From Jeotgalicoccus nanhaiensis (GTDB taxonomy: Bacteria; Bacillota; Bacilli; Staphylococcales; Salinicoccaceae): a stretch of DNA of 64,000 bases. Each line of letters begins with the position of its first letter. The first letter of the stretch is position 1. Below the pieces are notes generated by a model. The model had not been told where the DNA came from, made no database searches, and saw only the letters and a program-made list of their open reading frames with translations. The stretch covers positions 1-64,000 of the forward strand of contig SPPL01000006.1 of NCBI GenBank assembly GCA_004570955.1. The letters are read 5' to 3'. The translations under genes were made by a program, and so were the position numbers. Positions 53,601-62,221 of the stretch are shown here, piece by piece.

Positions 53601-54896
53601 TTATTTGTATTTCGCCCCTTCAGAGTAAGTATTTTGAGCATTCCATAATAAATATTCTTCCACACCATTATCTTTTAATGCTTCAATCTGGGCCTCCACT
53701 TCTGCCGCTCCGTAATTTATATAATTACCCGGTCCGAGATATGAAGCAGTAAAGTCCTGAATCCAAGGTCTCGATTTCGGCGGTTCTTCAAGCTTCCCAA
53801 GCACTTCATTTTCCACTTTCATATACTGGTTAACTACTTCGTACGGTTCTGTATCCGGCGTATCAAAGCCAAATGCACCTGCGCCCCAGTGCGACGGGTA
53901 TATCATCGATGATATAATATCAACATTATCGGCAATTTGAGAGAAGTTCTGGCCAATCCCCGGCGCTTCCTGCTGGGTAGCTGCATAGCCGAAAACATCT
54001 ACTGATACATCGACATCATAAGGTTTTAGCTGTTCATTCGCATAAGCGACGAAGTCCGTTACAGCATTTACTCTCTGCTGCACCTCATCAGCTTCGGTAT
54101 CTGCATACTCTCCAAAATCATAAGTAAGTTCAGAAGATAGAGTTTCAAATGCTTCTGGGAACCTCACGTAGTCAAACTGAATTTCTTTAAATCCGAGCTT
54201 GGCTGCTTCTATGGCAATGTCCACATTATAATCCCAGACTTCCTTAACAAACGGATTGACAAAACTTTCTCCGCTCCCGTTCTGCCATACTGTTCCATCG
54301 CTGTTTTGATAAGATAAATCCGGACGTTCCGCAGCAAGTCTCGAATCTTTAAAGACAACAATACGCGCGATTGGATAAATCTCGTTATCTTCAAGTGTCT
54401 CCATCAATGCTTCCGGATTAACATAATCATACATGTGGGCCTGTGCAACTTCATTATCGACGTCGAGCGGCATCATAATATCGCCGATATCTTCTTTAAC
54501 GTCGATAACCATAGAGTTTAATTCCGTATTATTGACGAGTTCTGTCAATTCCTGCATCCTCTCTCCGCCTGCGGAAAAAGCAGTGACAAATATACCTTTT
54601 ACTCCTTCTTTTGGATAAGCAATATCAACACCGGACTGATGCTGAAATACAGGTGTTGTATCCTCATTAAGCGCATACAGAGGACCGTCATTTAAATCCA
54701 GCTCAGCAAGAGGCTTTTCTGTTTCTTCCGGTGCCGTGCTTTCACCTTCACTTTCCTCTGCAGCGTTTTCTGCCGCTGTCTCTTCTGCAGTTTCAGGCTC
54801 ACCGCTGCCTGTCTCTCCTCTGATTGCCAGCGCAAGCAGTAAAAACAGTACTGCAAGAATTCCTCCGACCATAATTAAAAATTTTCTCGTGCTCAT
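53601..54896 (-). CDS. Putative glycoside hydrolase (DUF4015 family), membrane-anchored
   Basis: A 431-residue protein with one N-terminal membrane helix, an acidic Glu/Ala-rich linker (about residues 30-65), then a TIM-barrel-like domain: 'VKGIFVTAFSAGGERMQELTELVNNTELNSMVIDVKEDIG', 'YDYVNPEALMETLEDNEIYPIARIVVFKD', 'LGFKEIQFDYVRFP', 'VDVSVDVFGYAA'. This is the DUF4015 putative glycoside hydrolase pattern. Its start overlaps the deacetylase gene by 4 bases, so both likely act on one extracellular polysaccharide. Confidence 0.82.
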   Translation of the reverse strand: MSTRKFLIMVGGILAVLFLLLALAIRGETGSGEPETAEETAAENAAEESEGESTAPEETEKPLAELDLNDGPLYALNEDTTPVFQHQSGVDIAYPKEGVKGIFVTAFSAGGERMQELTELVNNTELNSMVIDVKEDIGDIMMPLDVDNEVAQAHMYDYVNPEALMETLEDNEIYPIARIVVFKDSRLAAERPDLSYQNSDGTVWQNGSGESFVNPFVKEVWDYNVDIAIEAAKLGFKEIQFDYVRFPEAFETLSSELTYDFGEYADTEADEVQQRVNAVTDFVAYANEQLKPYDVDVSVDVFGYAATQQEAPGIGQNFSQIADNVDIISSMIYPSHWGAGAFGFDTPDTEPYEVVNQYMKVENEVLGKLEEPPKSRPWIQDFTASYLGPGNYINYGAAEVEAQIEALKDNGVEEYLLWNAQNTYSEGAKYK

Positions 54897-56245
54897 TCAG
54901 TCACCCCGCCTTCAGTATCGATTGTTTTCGGATCAATCAGTGTATAGCCTTTGTCTCTAAGACCGTTAACTATATCCCGAAGCGCCTCGCTGGTCCATGT
55001 ACGGTCATGCATTAGCAAGTTTGCCCCATCGCCGAGCATCTCAGTATTTACCATAATATCCGCGAGCGCTCCCGCTTCCTGGTACTCAGGCTCCCAGTCA
55101 AAACCGTATGTCCAGTTCATAACTGTCATGTTTTCTTTTTCCGCTGTACTGATGGATGCTTCACTGTTGACCCCGAACGGAGCTCTGAAATATTTCGGCC
55201 GCTCCCCGACCGCTTCTTCAATCAGGTCGCTTGTATCGATTATTTCAAGTGCAGTATCTTCAGGAGTGATCTCCTGCATATTAAAATGGTTATAAGTATG
55301 ATTGCCGATTTCAAAGCCCAGCTCATGAATTTCTTTCAGCTTTTCCTGTCCCTCTTCCGACTCGATAAACATGCCGTTAACAAAAAATATGGCAGGGGCA
55401 TCGAGTTCTTTTAATGTATGAGCCATAGCTACTGCATTTTCATCCGGAGCATCGTCTATCGTAAGCAGTACCGCAGCCGGTTCAGCTTCCTCCGAAGACG
55501 GCACTATCGCAGACGTTTCCGGGTCTACCGTATACAGTTTTTGAGGTGTGCTCTCTTCTGTTTTTACGTCAGTTGTCCCAGTCTCTACCTGTGCTGATTT
55601 TTCACTGCCTGCCGTCTTTTCACCAAGTGCGTTCTTCATCTCATTACTGCCGTTTTGAAATGCCTGCAGCTGCTCGTTAATCGACTGATAGTATGCTGCG
55701 ACTTCCCCGTGAACTTCATTAACTTCCGTGATGCCTTCATTCAATGTATTATAATCAGCATTCTCGCTTGCAAGAGATTCAAAAAAGGCAGTTTCTGTAC
55801 TGCTGACATTTTCATAGCCCTCCCGCACATTCTTAATACTTTCACCAAGCTTCTCTACTGTTTCCGCTAACTGCTGGACTTGTTCTTCTTTCAGTTCTTC
55901 GCTTTCGCTGACATCGGCAGAACCGATATTTTCTGACATACTCTTCAGTTCCTCTTCAATCTCCGTGAGACCTGCTGCCAGTTCACTGCGCTGGTTTAGG
56001 TTTTCATAGAGCGGTGACTGGTCATTTTTAAAGTCAGACAGCTCTTCATCAGTCACCGAAGTATTAAACAAAGCGGACATTTCCGCTTCACGGTCAATAA
56101 TGTTCTGAATGGTGTCGGTCAGTGCCGGCACAGTATTTTCTTCAATAGTTTCAATGTTTGATAAGACTTTATTTTCCGGACTACCGCAGGCACCAAGTAT
56201 GACCGCAGCTGCAGTAAACAGCATAACTATTATGTATTTCCTCAT
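54893..56245 (-). CDS. Lipoprotein with YkyA-like coiled-coil and polysaccharide deacetylase domain
   Basis: About 450 residues: lipobox 'VILGAC' (Cys near residue 20), a long helical region to about residue 210 resembling the YkyA cell-wall lipoprotein family, a Thr/Glu/Ser-rich linker, and a NodB deacetylase domain from about 255. Deacetylase motifs: 'LLTIDDAPD', 'GNHTYNH', 'FRAPFGVN', 'NLLMHD'. It would remove N-acetyl groups from a wall glycan or exopolysaccharide at the membrane surface. ATG at 56245 is the most likely start. Paired with the glycoside hydrolase downstream. Confidence 0.82.
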   Translation of the reverse strand: MRKYIIVMLFTAAAVILGACGSPENKVLSNIETIEENTVPALTDTIQNIIDREAEMSALFNTSVTDEELSDFKNDQSPLYENLNQRSELAAGLTEIEEELKSMSENIGSADVSESEELKEEQVQQLAETVEKLGESIKNVREGYENVSSTETAFFESLASENADYNTLNEGITEVNEVHGEVAAYYQSINEQLQAFQNGSNEMKNALGEKTAGSEKSAQVETGTTDVKTEESTPQKLYTVDPETSAIVPSSEEAEPAAVLLTIDDAPDENAVAMAHTLKELDAPAIFFVNGMFIESEEGQEKLKEIHELGFEIGNHTYNHFNMQEITPEDTALEIIDTSDLIEEAVGERPKYFRAPFGVNSEASISTAEKENMTVMNWTYGFDWEPEYQEAGALADIMVNTEMLGDGANLLMHDRTWTSEALRDIVNGLRDKGYTLIDPKTIDTEGGVTE

Positions 56246-56294
56246 CGATAACACCCGCTTTCCAAATTTACTTAATAAAATATTCCTCCAATAT

Positions 56295-56335
56295 AAAAAA
56301 GGGCAGCTCCATATAATGAAGTTACCCTCTTAAAT
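56295..56335 (-). terminator. Terminator of the hydrolase-nitroreductase operon
   Basis: GGGTAACTTCAT-TAT-ATGGAGCTGCCC followed by TTTTTTATATT on the minus strand, past the small gene at 56363. Confidence 0.78.
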
Positions 56336-56362
56336 ATAAAAAATGCATATTTTACACTTATT

Positions 56363-56527
56363 TCACTTGGAATCCGGATCAATACTTACACTGCAGTACA
56401 TCCCCGCAATGAATAATATCAACACTGCCAGGTACACGATAAAGTTATACTCCACAGGAATAAGAGTACCCACGCTGAACATCAGCAGAGTCGCTGTTAA
56501 AAATAAGAGAATGGCTGCTTTTTTCAT
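56363..56527 (-). CDS. Small membrane protein, 54 aa
   Basis: Starts with ATG directly after the nitroreductase stop (TAA-ATG), translationally coupled. Two hydrophobic helices: 'AAILLFLTATLLMFSVGTLI' and 'FIVYLAVLILFIAGMYCSV', ending with a short acidic tail. No family recognised. Its operon has a good terminator, which supports it being real. Confidence 0.6.
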   Translation of the reverse strand: MKKAAILLFLTATLLMFSVGTLIPVEYNFIVYLAVLILFIAGMYCSVSIDPDSK

Positions 56528-57118
56528 TTACTTCTCATCCTCTGTAATCCATACGGTCTTCTCTTCAAAAGGAATTCGTTTAGGTTCCGGGTTTTTCTTC
56601 ATATCCGATTCCCCGACGAAAATAACACCTAAAATTTCTTCCTCATCCGTCAGTTTAAAGTAATTTTTAACGGGAGCGGCATAATATGCCGGACCGCTCT
56701 TCCAGATTGCACCGAGGCCAAGACCGTGTGCTTCAAGAAGAATGTTCTGGACTGCAGCGGAAACCGCCGACACATCTTCAATGTAAATTGCTTTTTTACT
56801 GTCCTGTTTTGGACTCAGTGCAACGACAATTGCCGTGGGTGCAATAAGCGGCTTCCCGCTGATTTTTTTAATGCGTTTCTGTCCCGCTTCGCTTGCAGGA
56901 TCATCCACCCGCGTTTTTGCCCATTCAGCAAGCACACGCGAGAGGGGAAGCCGTCCGTCTCCCTGCAGCACAAAAAACTTCCACGGCTCGGTATGATGAT
57001 GGTTAGGAGCCATAATCGCCGCCTGGAGCAGCTGTTCAACAACCTCTTTACTAACCGGTTCAATATCCTTAAATATTTTTATACTCCGCCTCGTTTGTAT
57101 CGCATCTGTAATATTCAT
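56528..57118 (-). CDS. Nitroreductase family protein (YdjA-like)
   Basis: A 196-residue flavin enzyme: 'IQTRRSIKIFKDIEPVSKEVVEQLLQAAIMAPNHHHTEPWKFFVL' is the FMN-binding opening, and 'SAAVQNILLEAHGLGLGAIWKSG' lies near the dimer interface. It reduces nitro or quinone compounds using NAD(P)H; physiological substrate unknown. Overlaps the upstream hydrolase stop by one base. Confidence 0.9.
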   Translation of the reverse strand: MNITDAIQTRRSIKIFKDIEPVSKEVVEQLLQAAIMAPNHHHTEPWKFFVLQGDGRLPLSRVLAEWAKTRVDDPASEAGQKRIKKISGKPLIAPTAIVVALSPKQDSKKAIYIEDVSAVSAAVQNILLEAHGLGLGAIWKSGPAYYAAPVKNYFKLTDEEEILGVIFVGESDMKKNPEPKRIPFEEKTVWITEDEK

Positions 57119-57957
57119 TATTTTTCTTCCTCCGCACTTTTCAGACGTTCTTCGATCCAGCTGATGACAGTATTGAAAATTTCTGTCTTCATAGTAAATT
57201 CGTTAAATATTTCATGCTCGAGTTCAGGGTAAATGATTAATTGTTTATCTTCTGAAGATATTTCATCATGAAATTCCACTGAATCCTGAACAGCTACAAG
57301 CCCATCGTTCTCTCCGTGAAGAATAAGCACTGGATCTTTAAAATCTCGAGCTTCAAGTTTTAAATACTCGATACCTTTTTCAAGCGTCCGGATCAGTCCG
57401 ACAGATATCTCCTTTTTATTCAGCGCATCCTCAACGTAATGTTTAAGAACAATTTCTGTACTGCATAGTCCTTCGCCCAGTTCATTTTTAATATAATCGT
57501 TGCTGTCGAGCCCGACAGGAATGCCCGCAAACAATTCGTGGTTATAGCGTGTCAGCGCGCCGGATGTAACATACCCGTCAATTTTTCGCGGATACTTGGT
57601 GCCGTATAGAGCAGCTGTATAGCCCCCCATGCTGTGGCCGATAACGAAAACCTGCTGCTGCGGCAGAAGCTTTCTTGTATAGAGTACTATAGCACCGAGA
57701 TCATCTGTAATCTCATCAACTTTTGAATAAAAAGTATTTTCGCCGGAAGAATGACCGTGTCCGCGCTGATCATAGCGGATGACATTGAATCCTTTTTGCA
57801 TCAGCACACTTGCGATATCATCATATCTTCCCAAATGTTCCGCAAGACCATGGACAATAATGATTGTCGCCTTCGCTGTTTCAGGCACTTCTGTCGTCTG
57901 TACTTTCGCATAAAGCAGCGTTCCGTCTTTCGACTCAATGTACTTTACAAATGACAT
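57118..57957 (-). CDS. Alpha/beta hydrolase, monoacylglycerol lipase-like
   Basis: A 279-residue serine hydrolase: nucleophile elbow 'VIGHSMGGYTAAL', oxyanion segment 'VHGLAEHLGRYDD', acid in 'LHGENDGLV', His in 'ELEHEIFNE'. 'RYDQRGHGHSSG' is typical of the monoacylglycerol lipase/lysophospholipase group. Start at 57957 because GGAGAG is six bases away, whereas it abuts the first ATG. Leads an operon with the nitroreductase and the 54-aa protein. Confidence 0.88.
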   Translation of the reverse strand: MSFVKYIESKDGTLLYAKVQTTEVPETAKATIIIVHGLAEHLGRYDDIASVLMQKGFNVIRYDQRGHGHSSGENTFYSKVDEITDDLGAIVLYTRKLLPQQQVFVIGHSMGGYTAALYGTKYPRKIDGYVTSGALTRYNHELFAGIPVGLDSNDYIKNELGEGLCSTEIVLKHYVEDALNKKEISVGLIRTLEKGIEYLKLEARDFKDPVLILHGENDGLVAVQDSVEFHDEISSEDKQLIIYPELEHEIFNEFTMKTEIFNTVISWIEERLKSAEEEK

Positions 57958-58069
57958 AATCATCTCTCCAATCTCTGTTACTTGAAATTATAACCTTTCC
58001 GCCGGGAAATTGCATATCTTAAAAGGTTAATATATTATTGATGGTAATACTAATTATAAAGGTGCTATT

Positions 58070-58336
58070 ATGTCCAGTCAGAAAAAATATATACTCTCAT
58101 TTACATGCGGCTTTCTCTTATATCTAATTATGTTTGTCGCATTAATTTACTTTAATTTCATTTATTATACGACCGGTTTTTTTGCTTTCGTTATTTTTGC
58201 CTTCGTCGCATCAGTAGTGTTCAGAATGCTTGCACATAAATTTGCAAAAGAAGGTGACCGTCCGGATCTTTACTATATGATTTTTATCGGCAGCTTTGTT
58301 ATTCCGACGCTGATACATATGGTTTTCTTTATATAA
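58070..58336 (+). CDS. Small membrane protein, 88 aa
   Basis: Three hydrophobic helices: residues about 8-30, 33-53 and 68-87, with a short basic loop 'RMLAHKFAKEGDRPD'. Own terminator downstream. Family not recognised; seen as a lone gene divergent from the lipase. Confidence 0.55.
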   Translation: MSSQKKYILSFTCGFLLYLIMFVALIYFNFIYYTTGFFAFVIFAFVASVVFRMLAHKFAKEGDRPDLYYMIFIGSFVIPTLIHMVFFI

Positions 58337-58349
58337 AATTTAACCAATT

Positions 58350-58396
58350 TAAAAATCGCACTTGTTCTCCCGGAGGAGTCAAGTGCGATTTTTTAA
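58350..58396. terminator. Bidirectional terminator
   Basis: AAAAATCGCACTTG...CAAGTGCGATTTTTT between the converging small gene and phnE. Confidence 0.88.
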
Positions 58397-58409
58397 GCTT
58401 AAAGAGTTT

Positions 58410-59231
58410 CTATGCATTTACTTTTAATTTATTCGCAAACAATTCTAAAATAATCGCTACGACCAGAATAATAAGTGTAATCGCCCCGACTTCCTGCATA
58501 TCATAGTAGAAGGTGCTCGCCATGAATAATTCGTAACCGATACCGCCTGCTCCGGCGGCTGCACCCATAGCAACTGCTACTCCGAAATTAATTTCAAAGC
58601 GCAGGAATGTCCACGAAATTAAAAAGCTTTTCGTCTGCGGCACGATGACCTGGAACAGAATATGAAAATAACTTGCGCCGGAAGCACGCAGCGCTTCAAT
58701 TTTACCTTCGTCTACTTCTTCAAAAGCTTCCGAGTATGCTTTAACCAGATATGCAATGGAGTGGAAAATCATACCGATTACCGCTGCCACAGAGCCTAAG
58801 CCCGCTGCAATCGCAAATATTAAGACCCAGAGCACAGTCGGCACCGCACGAACGACAGTAATAAATGCTTTAATCGTGTTGCTGACCCACGGTTTTGACA
58901 GATTAACAGCTGTCCCAAATGCTAAAAACAGTGAAATTACTGCTCCTAAAATAGTCGATAAAAACGCAAGTGATAAAGTGATTGTCACTTGCCACAGCGC
59001 ATTTGACCAGGTTGTGTTATTTAAACTCGGAGATAAAAACATCTGCCCGAGATTATCGAGTGTCATCGGAATGGCCTGTGTTAAATCCAGGCCTGCGTAA
59101 TCCATAATAAAGAATCCGATAACCGTGAATATTGCTGAACCGATTAATAATCCCTTTAAAACTCTTTGTCCTCTGCTGGGTTTAGAGACCTTAATGCAGC
59201 CATTTTTATTACGTTCAACAAGAGCAGTCAT
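58410..59231 (-). CDS. phnE: Phosphonate ABC transporter permease, second
   Basis: A 273-residue permease of PhnE type with about six helices and EAA loop 'EALRASGASYFHILFQVIVPQTKSFL'. Its start overlaps the stop of the first PhnE gene (TAATG). Two different PhnE subunits presumably pair as a heterodimer. Confidence 0.9.
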   Translation of the reverse strand: MTALVERNKNGCIKVSKPSRGQRVLKGLLIGSAIFTVIGFFIMDYAGLDLTQAIPMTLDNLGQMFLSPSLNNTTWSNALWQVTITLSLAFLSTILGAVISLFLAFGTAVNLSKPWVSNTIKAFITVVRAVPTVLWVLIFAIAAGLGSVAAVIGMIFHSIAYLVKAYSEAFEEVDEGKIEALRASGASYFHILFQVIVPQTKSFLISWTFLRFEINFGVAVAMGAAAGAGGIGYELFMASTFYYDMQEVGAITLIILVVAIILELFANKLKVNA

Positions 59232-60046
59232 TATAAAATCTCCCTTCTGATGATGTTTGATATTGCTTCAATCACAAGGACCGCGAGGACGATTGCCAAT
59301 GTAATCAGTGATACCATTTCATAATTCAGCTGTTTATAATACAGATCGAATAAGTAGCCGATACCCGTTCCTGTTAAAAGTCCGACGAGCGTCGCACTGC
59401 GTATATTCGTTTCAATCATAAATAAAATCCAGCTGAACATCTGCGGCATGCTACCCGGCAGTACCGCTTTAAATATCGTATGCCAGTATGTAGCTCCTGT
59501 TGCTTTCAATGCTTCCACGGAATCTTTGCTGTCTTCATCGATTGTTTCTACAAAAGCTCTGACTAAAAATCCGAATGAACCGAAAAATAAGGCCAGGAAT
59601 CCGGTCATTGAGTTCGTTCCAAAACTGATGACTAAAATTAATGCCCAGGCAACGACCGGAATATTACGTGATATTGAAGCAATTATTTTTGCTGCCAGCA
59701 TTAACGGTTTGTTAATATAAGTCAATTTTGAGCCCATGAGAGCAAATACAACAGCAAATATTGCAGCTGTCGTTGTGGAAACAATTGAAATTAAAATTGT
59801 TTCCCATAAAAGACGCATTACACTGCCGAGATTTGCCAGTGTCGACGATGAAAACCATATGTTGCTGGCCATCCATGACGCTGCTGCAGGAATCGACAGC
59901 ACGCCTTCTATATGATTATATTCGGTAATGTAGCTCGCGAGCATAATCAGTCCGACAATGACGACGACTGTCAGCAATAAATAAAGATTCTTCTTCTGAA
60001 TAATATTTATTTCATTAACGTTTAACGTATTTGTTTTGCTCATCAT
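59231..60046 (-). CDS. phnE: Phosphonate ABC transporter permease, first
   Basis: A 271-residue permease of PhnE type: 'SRNIPVVAWALILVISFG' and EAA loop 'EALKATGATYWHTIFKAVLPGSMPQM'. Two ATGs lie side by side at the start (60046 and 60043). Seven bases downstream of phnC. Confidence 0.9.
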   Translation of the reverse strand: MMSKTNTLNVNEINIIQKKNLYLLLTVVVIVGLIMLASYITEYNHIEGVLSIPAAASWMASNIWFSSSTLANLGSVMRLLWETILISIVSTTTAAIFAVVFALMGSKLTYINKPLMLAAKIIASISRNIPVVAWALILVISFGTNSMTGFLALFFGSFGFLVRAFVETIDEDSKDSVEALKATGATYWHTIFKAVLPGSMPQMFSWILFMIETNIRSATLVGLLTGTGIGYLFDLYYKQLNYEMVSLITLAIVLAVLVIEAISNIIRREIL

Positions 60047-60053
60047 TAATCAC

Positions 60054-60971
60054 CTACTCCGTAATTAAGTCATCAAAATCCGTACCGTAAATCGACTGGA
60101 TGACTTCTTTATCAATTTCAGCCGGATGGCCGTTAAAGACTACCTGACCGCTGTTTAAGCCGATAATACGGTCCGAGTAATTTTTAGCAACATCCACCTG
60201 ATGCAGATTAACGATTACCGTAATGCCTTTTTCACTGCATATTTTTCTGAGATGATCCATAATTACTCTTGAAGAACTCGGATCCAGTGAAGCTATCGGC
60301 TCGTCACAGAGAATAATTTTAGGTTTTTGCACCAGGGCACGTGCGATACCGACACGCTGCTTCTGACCGCCAGACAGTTCATCACAGCGCTTGTAAATGT
60401 GGTCCTGAATACCCAGTTCCGTAATAATATCCAGGGCTTCCTCTTTCTCTGATTCTGTATACATTGAGAAAATGCCCTGCAGGCTGTTTTTATAACCTAA
60501 GGTGCCGTGCATCACATTTTCAAAGACCGACAAACGGTCGACCAGATTATAATGCTGGAAGATCATCCCAATATTCGTTCTCATATGTCTCAATTCTTTT
60601 CCTTTAACACTGGTAATGTTTTTGCCATCGAACGTAATCTTACCCGACGTCGGCTCTATCATGCGGTTTATCGAACGAAGTAACGTAGACTTCCCGGCAC
60701 CAGACGGACCGATAATCGACAATAATTCACCCTGCTTAATATTGAAATTAATTTCTTTAAGCACCGACTTGCCTTTTGAGTATTCCTTATTCAGATTTTC
60801 AATCGACATGATTACAGGCATTTCTTTAAGCTCTTTTTTCGATGCGGTTTCGACTTCGTTACCTGTAACTTCTATATCTTCATCAAAAGAGATCAGTACT
60901 TCATCTGTTTCCTTCTTGTTAAAATCTGTTCTATTTTTTGTTACTTCTTTTGTTTTATGTTCCACCGCCAT
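60054..60971 (-). CDS. phnC: Phosphonate ABC transporter ATP-binding protein, extended N-terminus
   Basis: A 305-residue ATPase with Walker A 'GPSGAGKST', signature 'LSGGQKQR' and Walker B 'IILCDEPIASLD'. The family normally starts near 'MSIENLNKEY', residue 55 here; upstream are about 54 charged, acidic residues with no known domain. AGGAGG lies eight bases before the first ATG, so the extension is probably translated. A hairpin terminator lies between phnD and phnC. Confidence 0.88.
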   Translation of the reverse strand: MAVEHKTKEVTKNRTDFNKKETDEVLISFDEDIEVTGNEVETASKKELKEMPVIMSIENLNKEYSKGKSVLKEINFNIKQGELLSIIGPSGAGKSTLLRSINRMIEPTSGKITFDGKNITSVKGKELRHMRTNIGMIFQHYNLVDRLSVFENVMHGTLGYKNSLQGIFSMYTESEKEEALDIITELGIQDHIYKRCDELSGGQKQRVGIARALVQKPKIILCDEPIASLDPSSSRVIMDHLRKICSEKGITVIVNLHQVDVAKNYSDRIIGLNSGQVVFNGHPAEIDKEVIQSIYGTDFDDLITE

Positions 60972-60989
60972 GGAAGATGCCTCCTAATT

Positions 60990-61014
60990 AAAAAGAGGGG
61001 AAATCCCCTCTCAG
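60990..61014 (-). terminator. Intra-operon hairpin between phnD and phnC
   Basis: AGAGGGG-ATTT-CCCCTCT followed by TTTTAATT on the minus strand. In binding-protein operons such a leaky terminator raises expression of the upstream binding protein over the rest. Confidence 0.75.
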
Positions 61015-61058
61015 ATGAATAAATTTTATATCGTTGGATGCCGGTTTAAATTTTCAAT

Positions 61059-62126
61059 TTAGTTTCCTGAGTTGAGTTCTCTAATCGGGTTGAACCATTC
61101 ATCTTCAACAACTACAAAACGCTCGTCCGCTGACTTGGTAAATAATCCGCCTTCTTCTGCATCTTCAGGAACGAAAATCTTTTCGTTATTTGCAACTTCA
61201 TCAGAAGCAAGAACTTCCTGAATTTCATTGAATGTTTCTTCACCTAAAGTGCTTACGTTACCAATAAACGGTGCATTCAGTACCGGTGTTGCCGAGATGA
61301 TTCCAAATTGCTCTCCAGCAAGATTGGAGAATGGGTCTGCTGCACCTTCAGATACTTCGTAAATCGCACCTGCTGTATTTTCTTCGCCTTCTGCAAGTTC
61401 TACGTAGTTCTCAACACAAGTGTCACAGAAAGCTGCAACATCTGCTCTCTCGTTAATTAAGTTGACTGCAGAACCCTGATGAGTGTTACCGAACATTACC
61501 TGCTCAAAGAAACGTCCGCTTTCAGCTAAATCTTCTTCTGTTAAGTCTGCATATTCTTCAGTTTCAGTAAATTCATTTAAAATCGTTGACGTTGGTACTC
61601 TGAAACCTGATGTTGATGAAGTTGAGACAAATGAAAAGTTGCTTCCCGGGAATTCTTCAATTGAGTATTCGCCTTCGCCTGTTTCATACTTTTCCATGTT
61701 ATCGACTTTAGTAGCGAACCAGCTGTAGTATAAAGCATCTTCTTCAGTTCCTGACGGTCCTGACGGCACCGCCAATGGTTCGATATTGTCATTGCGTTCC
61801 TTAGCCTGTATGTATCCTTCTGCACCTGTAAATGCGAGGTCTGCATTATCATTAACAATGCTCTCGATGGCTATTGCATAGTCTGTAGTCAGTTCATGTT
61901 CTACTTCTCTGCCTGTCGCTTCTTCTAAAATCGCTCCAATTTCTTCGCGTGCATCAGCAAGTTCATTGCCGGATTCGTTTGGATACCAGACGACACTTAG
62001 AGGCTCATCACTGCCCGAAGCAGCATCTGCAGAACCGTCTTCTGTCTGTGTATCTCCTTCTCCGCCGCATGCTGCAAGCGCTAAGACAAAAGCTGAACCA
62101 AGAAAAACATTCATTAACTTTTTCAT
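61059..62126 (-). CDS. phnD: Phosphonate-binding lipoprotein
   Basis: A 355-residue extracytoplasmic binding protein: lipobox 'LAAC', then 'LSVVWYPNESGNELADAREEIGAILEEATGREVEH', 'ADLAFTGAEGYIQAKE' and 'TSSTSGFRVPTS'. PhnD delivers phosphonate or phosphite to PhnCE. I use the ATG at 62126 with GGGAG seven bases upstream; the annotated-looking TTG at 62132 is not needed. Confidence 0.9.
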   Translation of the reverse strand: MKKLMNVFLGSAFVLALAACGGEGDTQTEDGSADAASGSDEPLSVVWYPNESGNELADAREEIGAILEEATGREVEHELTTDYAIAIESIVNDNADLAFTGAEGYIQAKERNDNIEPLAVPSGPSGTEEDALYYSWFATKVDNMEKYETGEGEYSIEEFPGSNFSFVSTSSTSGFRVPTSTILNEFTETEEYADLTEEDLAESGRFFEQVMFGNTHQGSAVNLINERADVAAFCDTCVENYVELAEGEENTAGAIYEVSEGAADPFSNLAGEQFGIISATPVLNAPFIGNVSTLGEETFNEIQEVLASDEVANNEKIFVPEDAEEGGLFTKSADERFVVVEDEWFNPIRELNSGN

Positions 62127-62221
62127 TTTCAAACTCCCTTAAGTTTTATTTACATGATTAATTTAAAATGATTTTAGAAGGCAAGTAAATGCACTTTACG
62201 TCTATTTAACACATGTTTATA

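Noticed and set aside
54736-54960. Ser/Ala-rich frame on the plus strand
   Set aside because: Antisense shadow of the acidic linker of the glycoside hydrolase gene; low complexity and no ribosome site.
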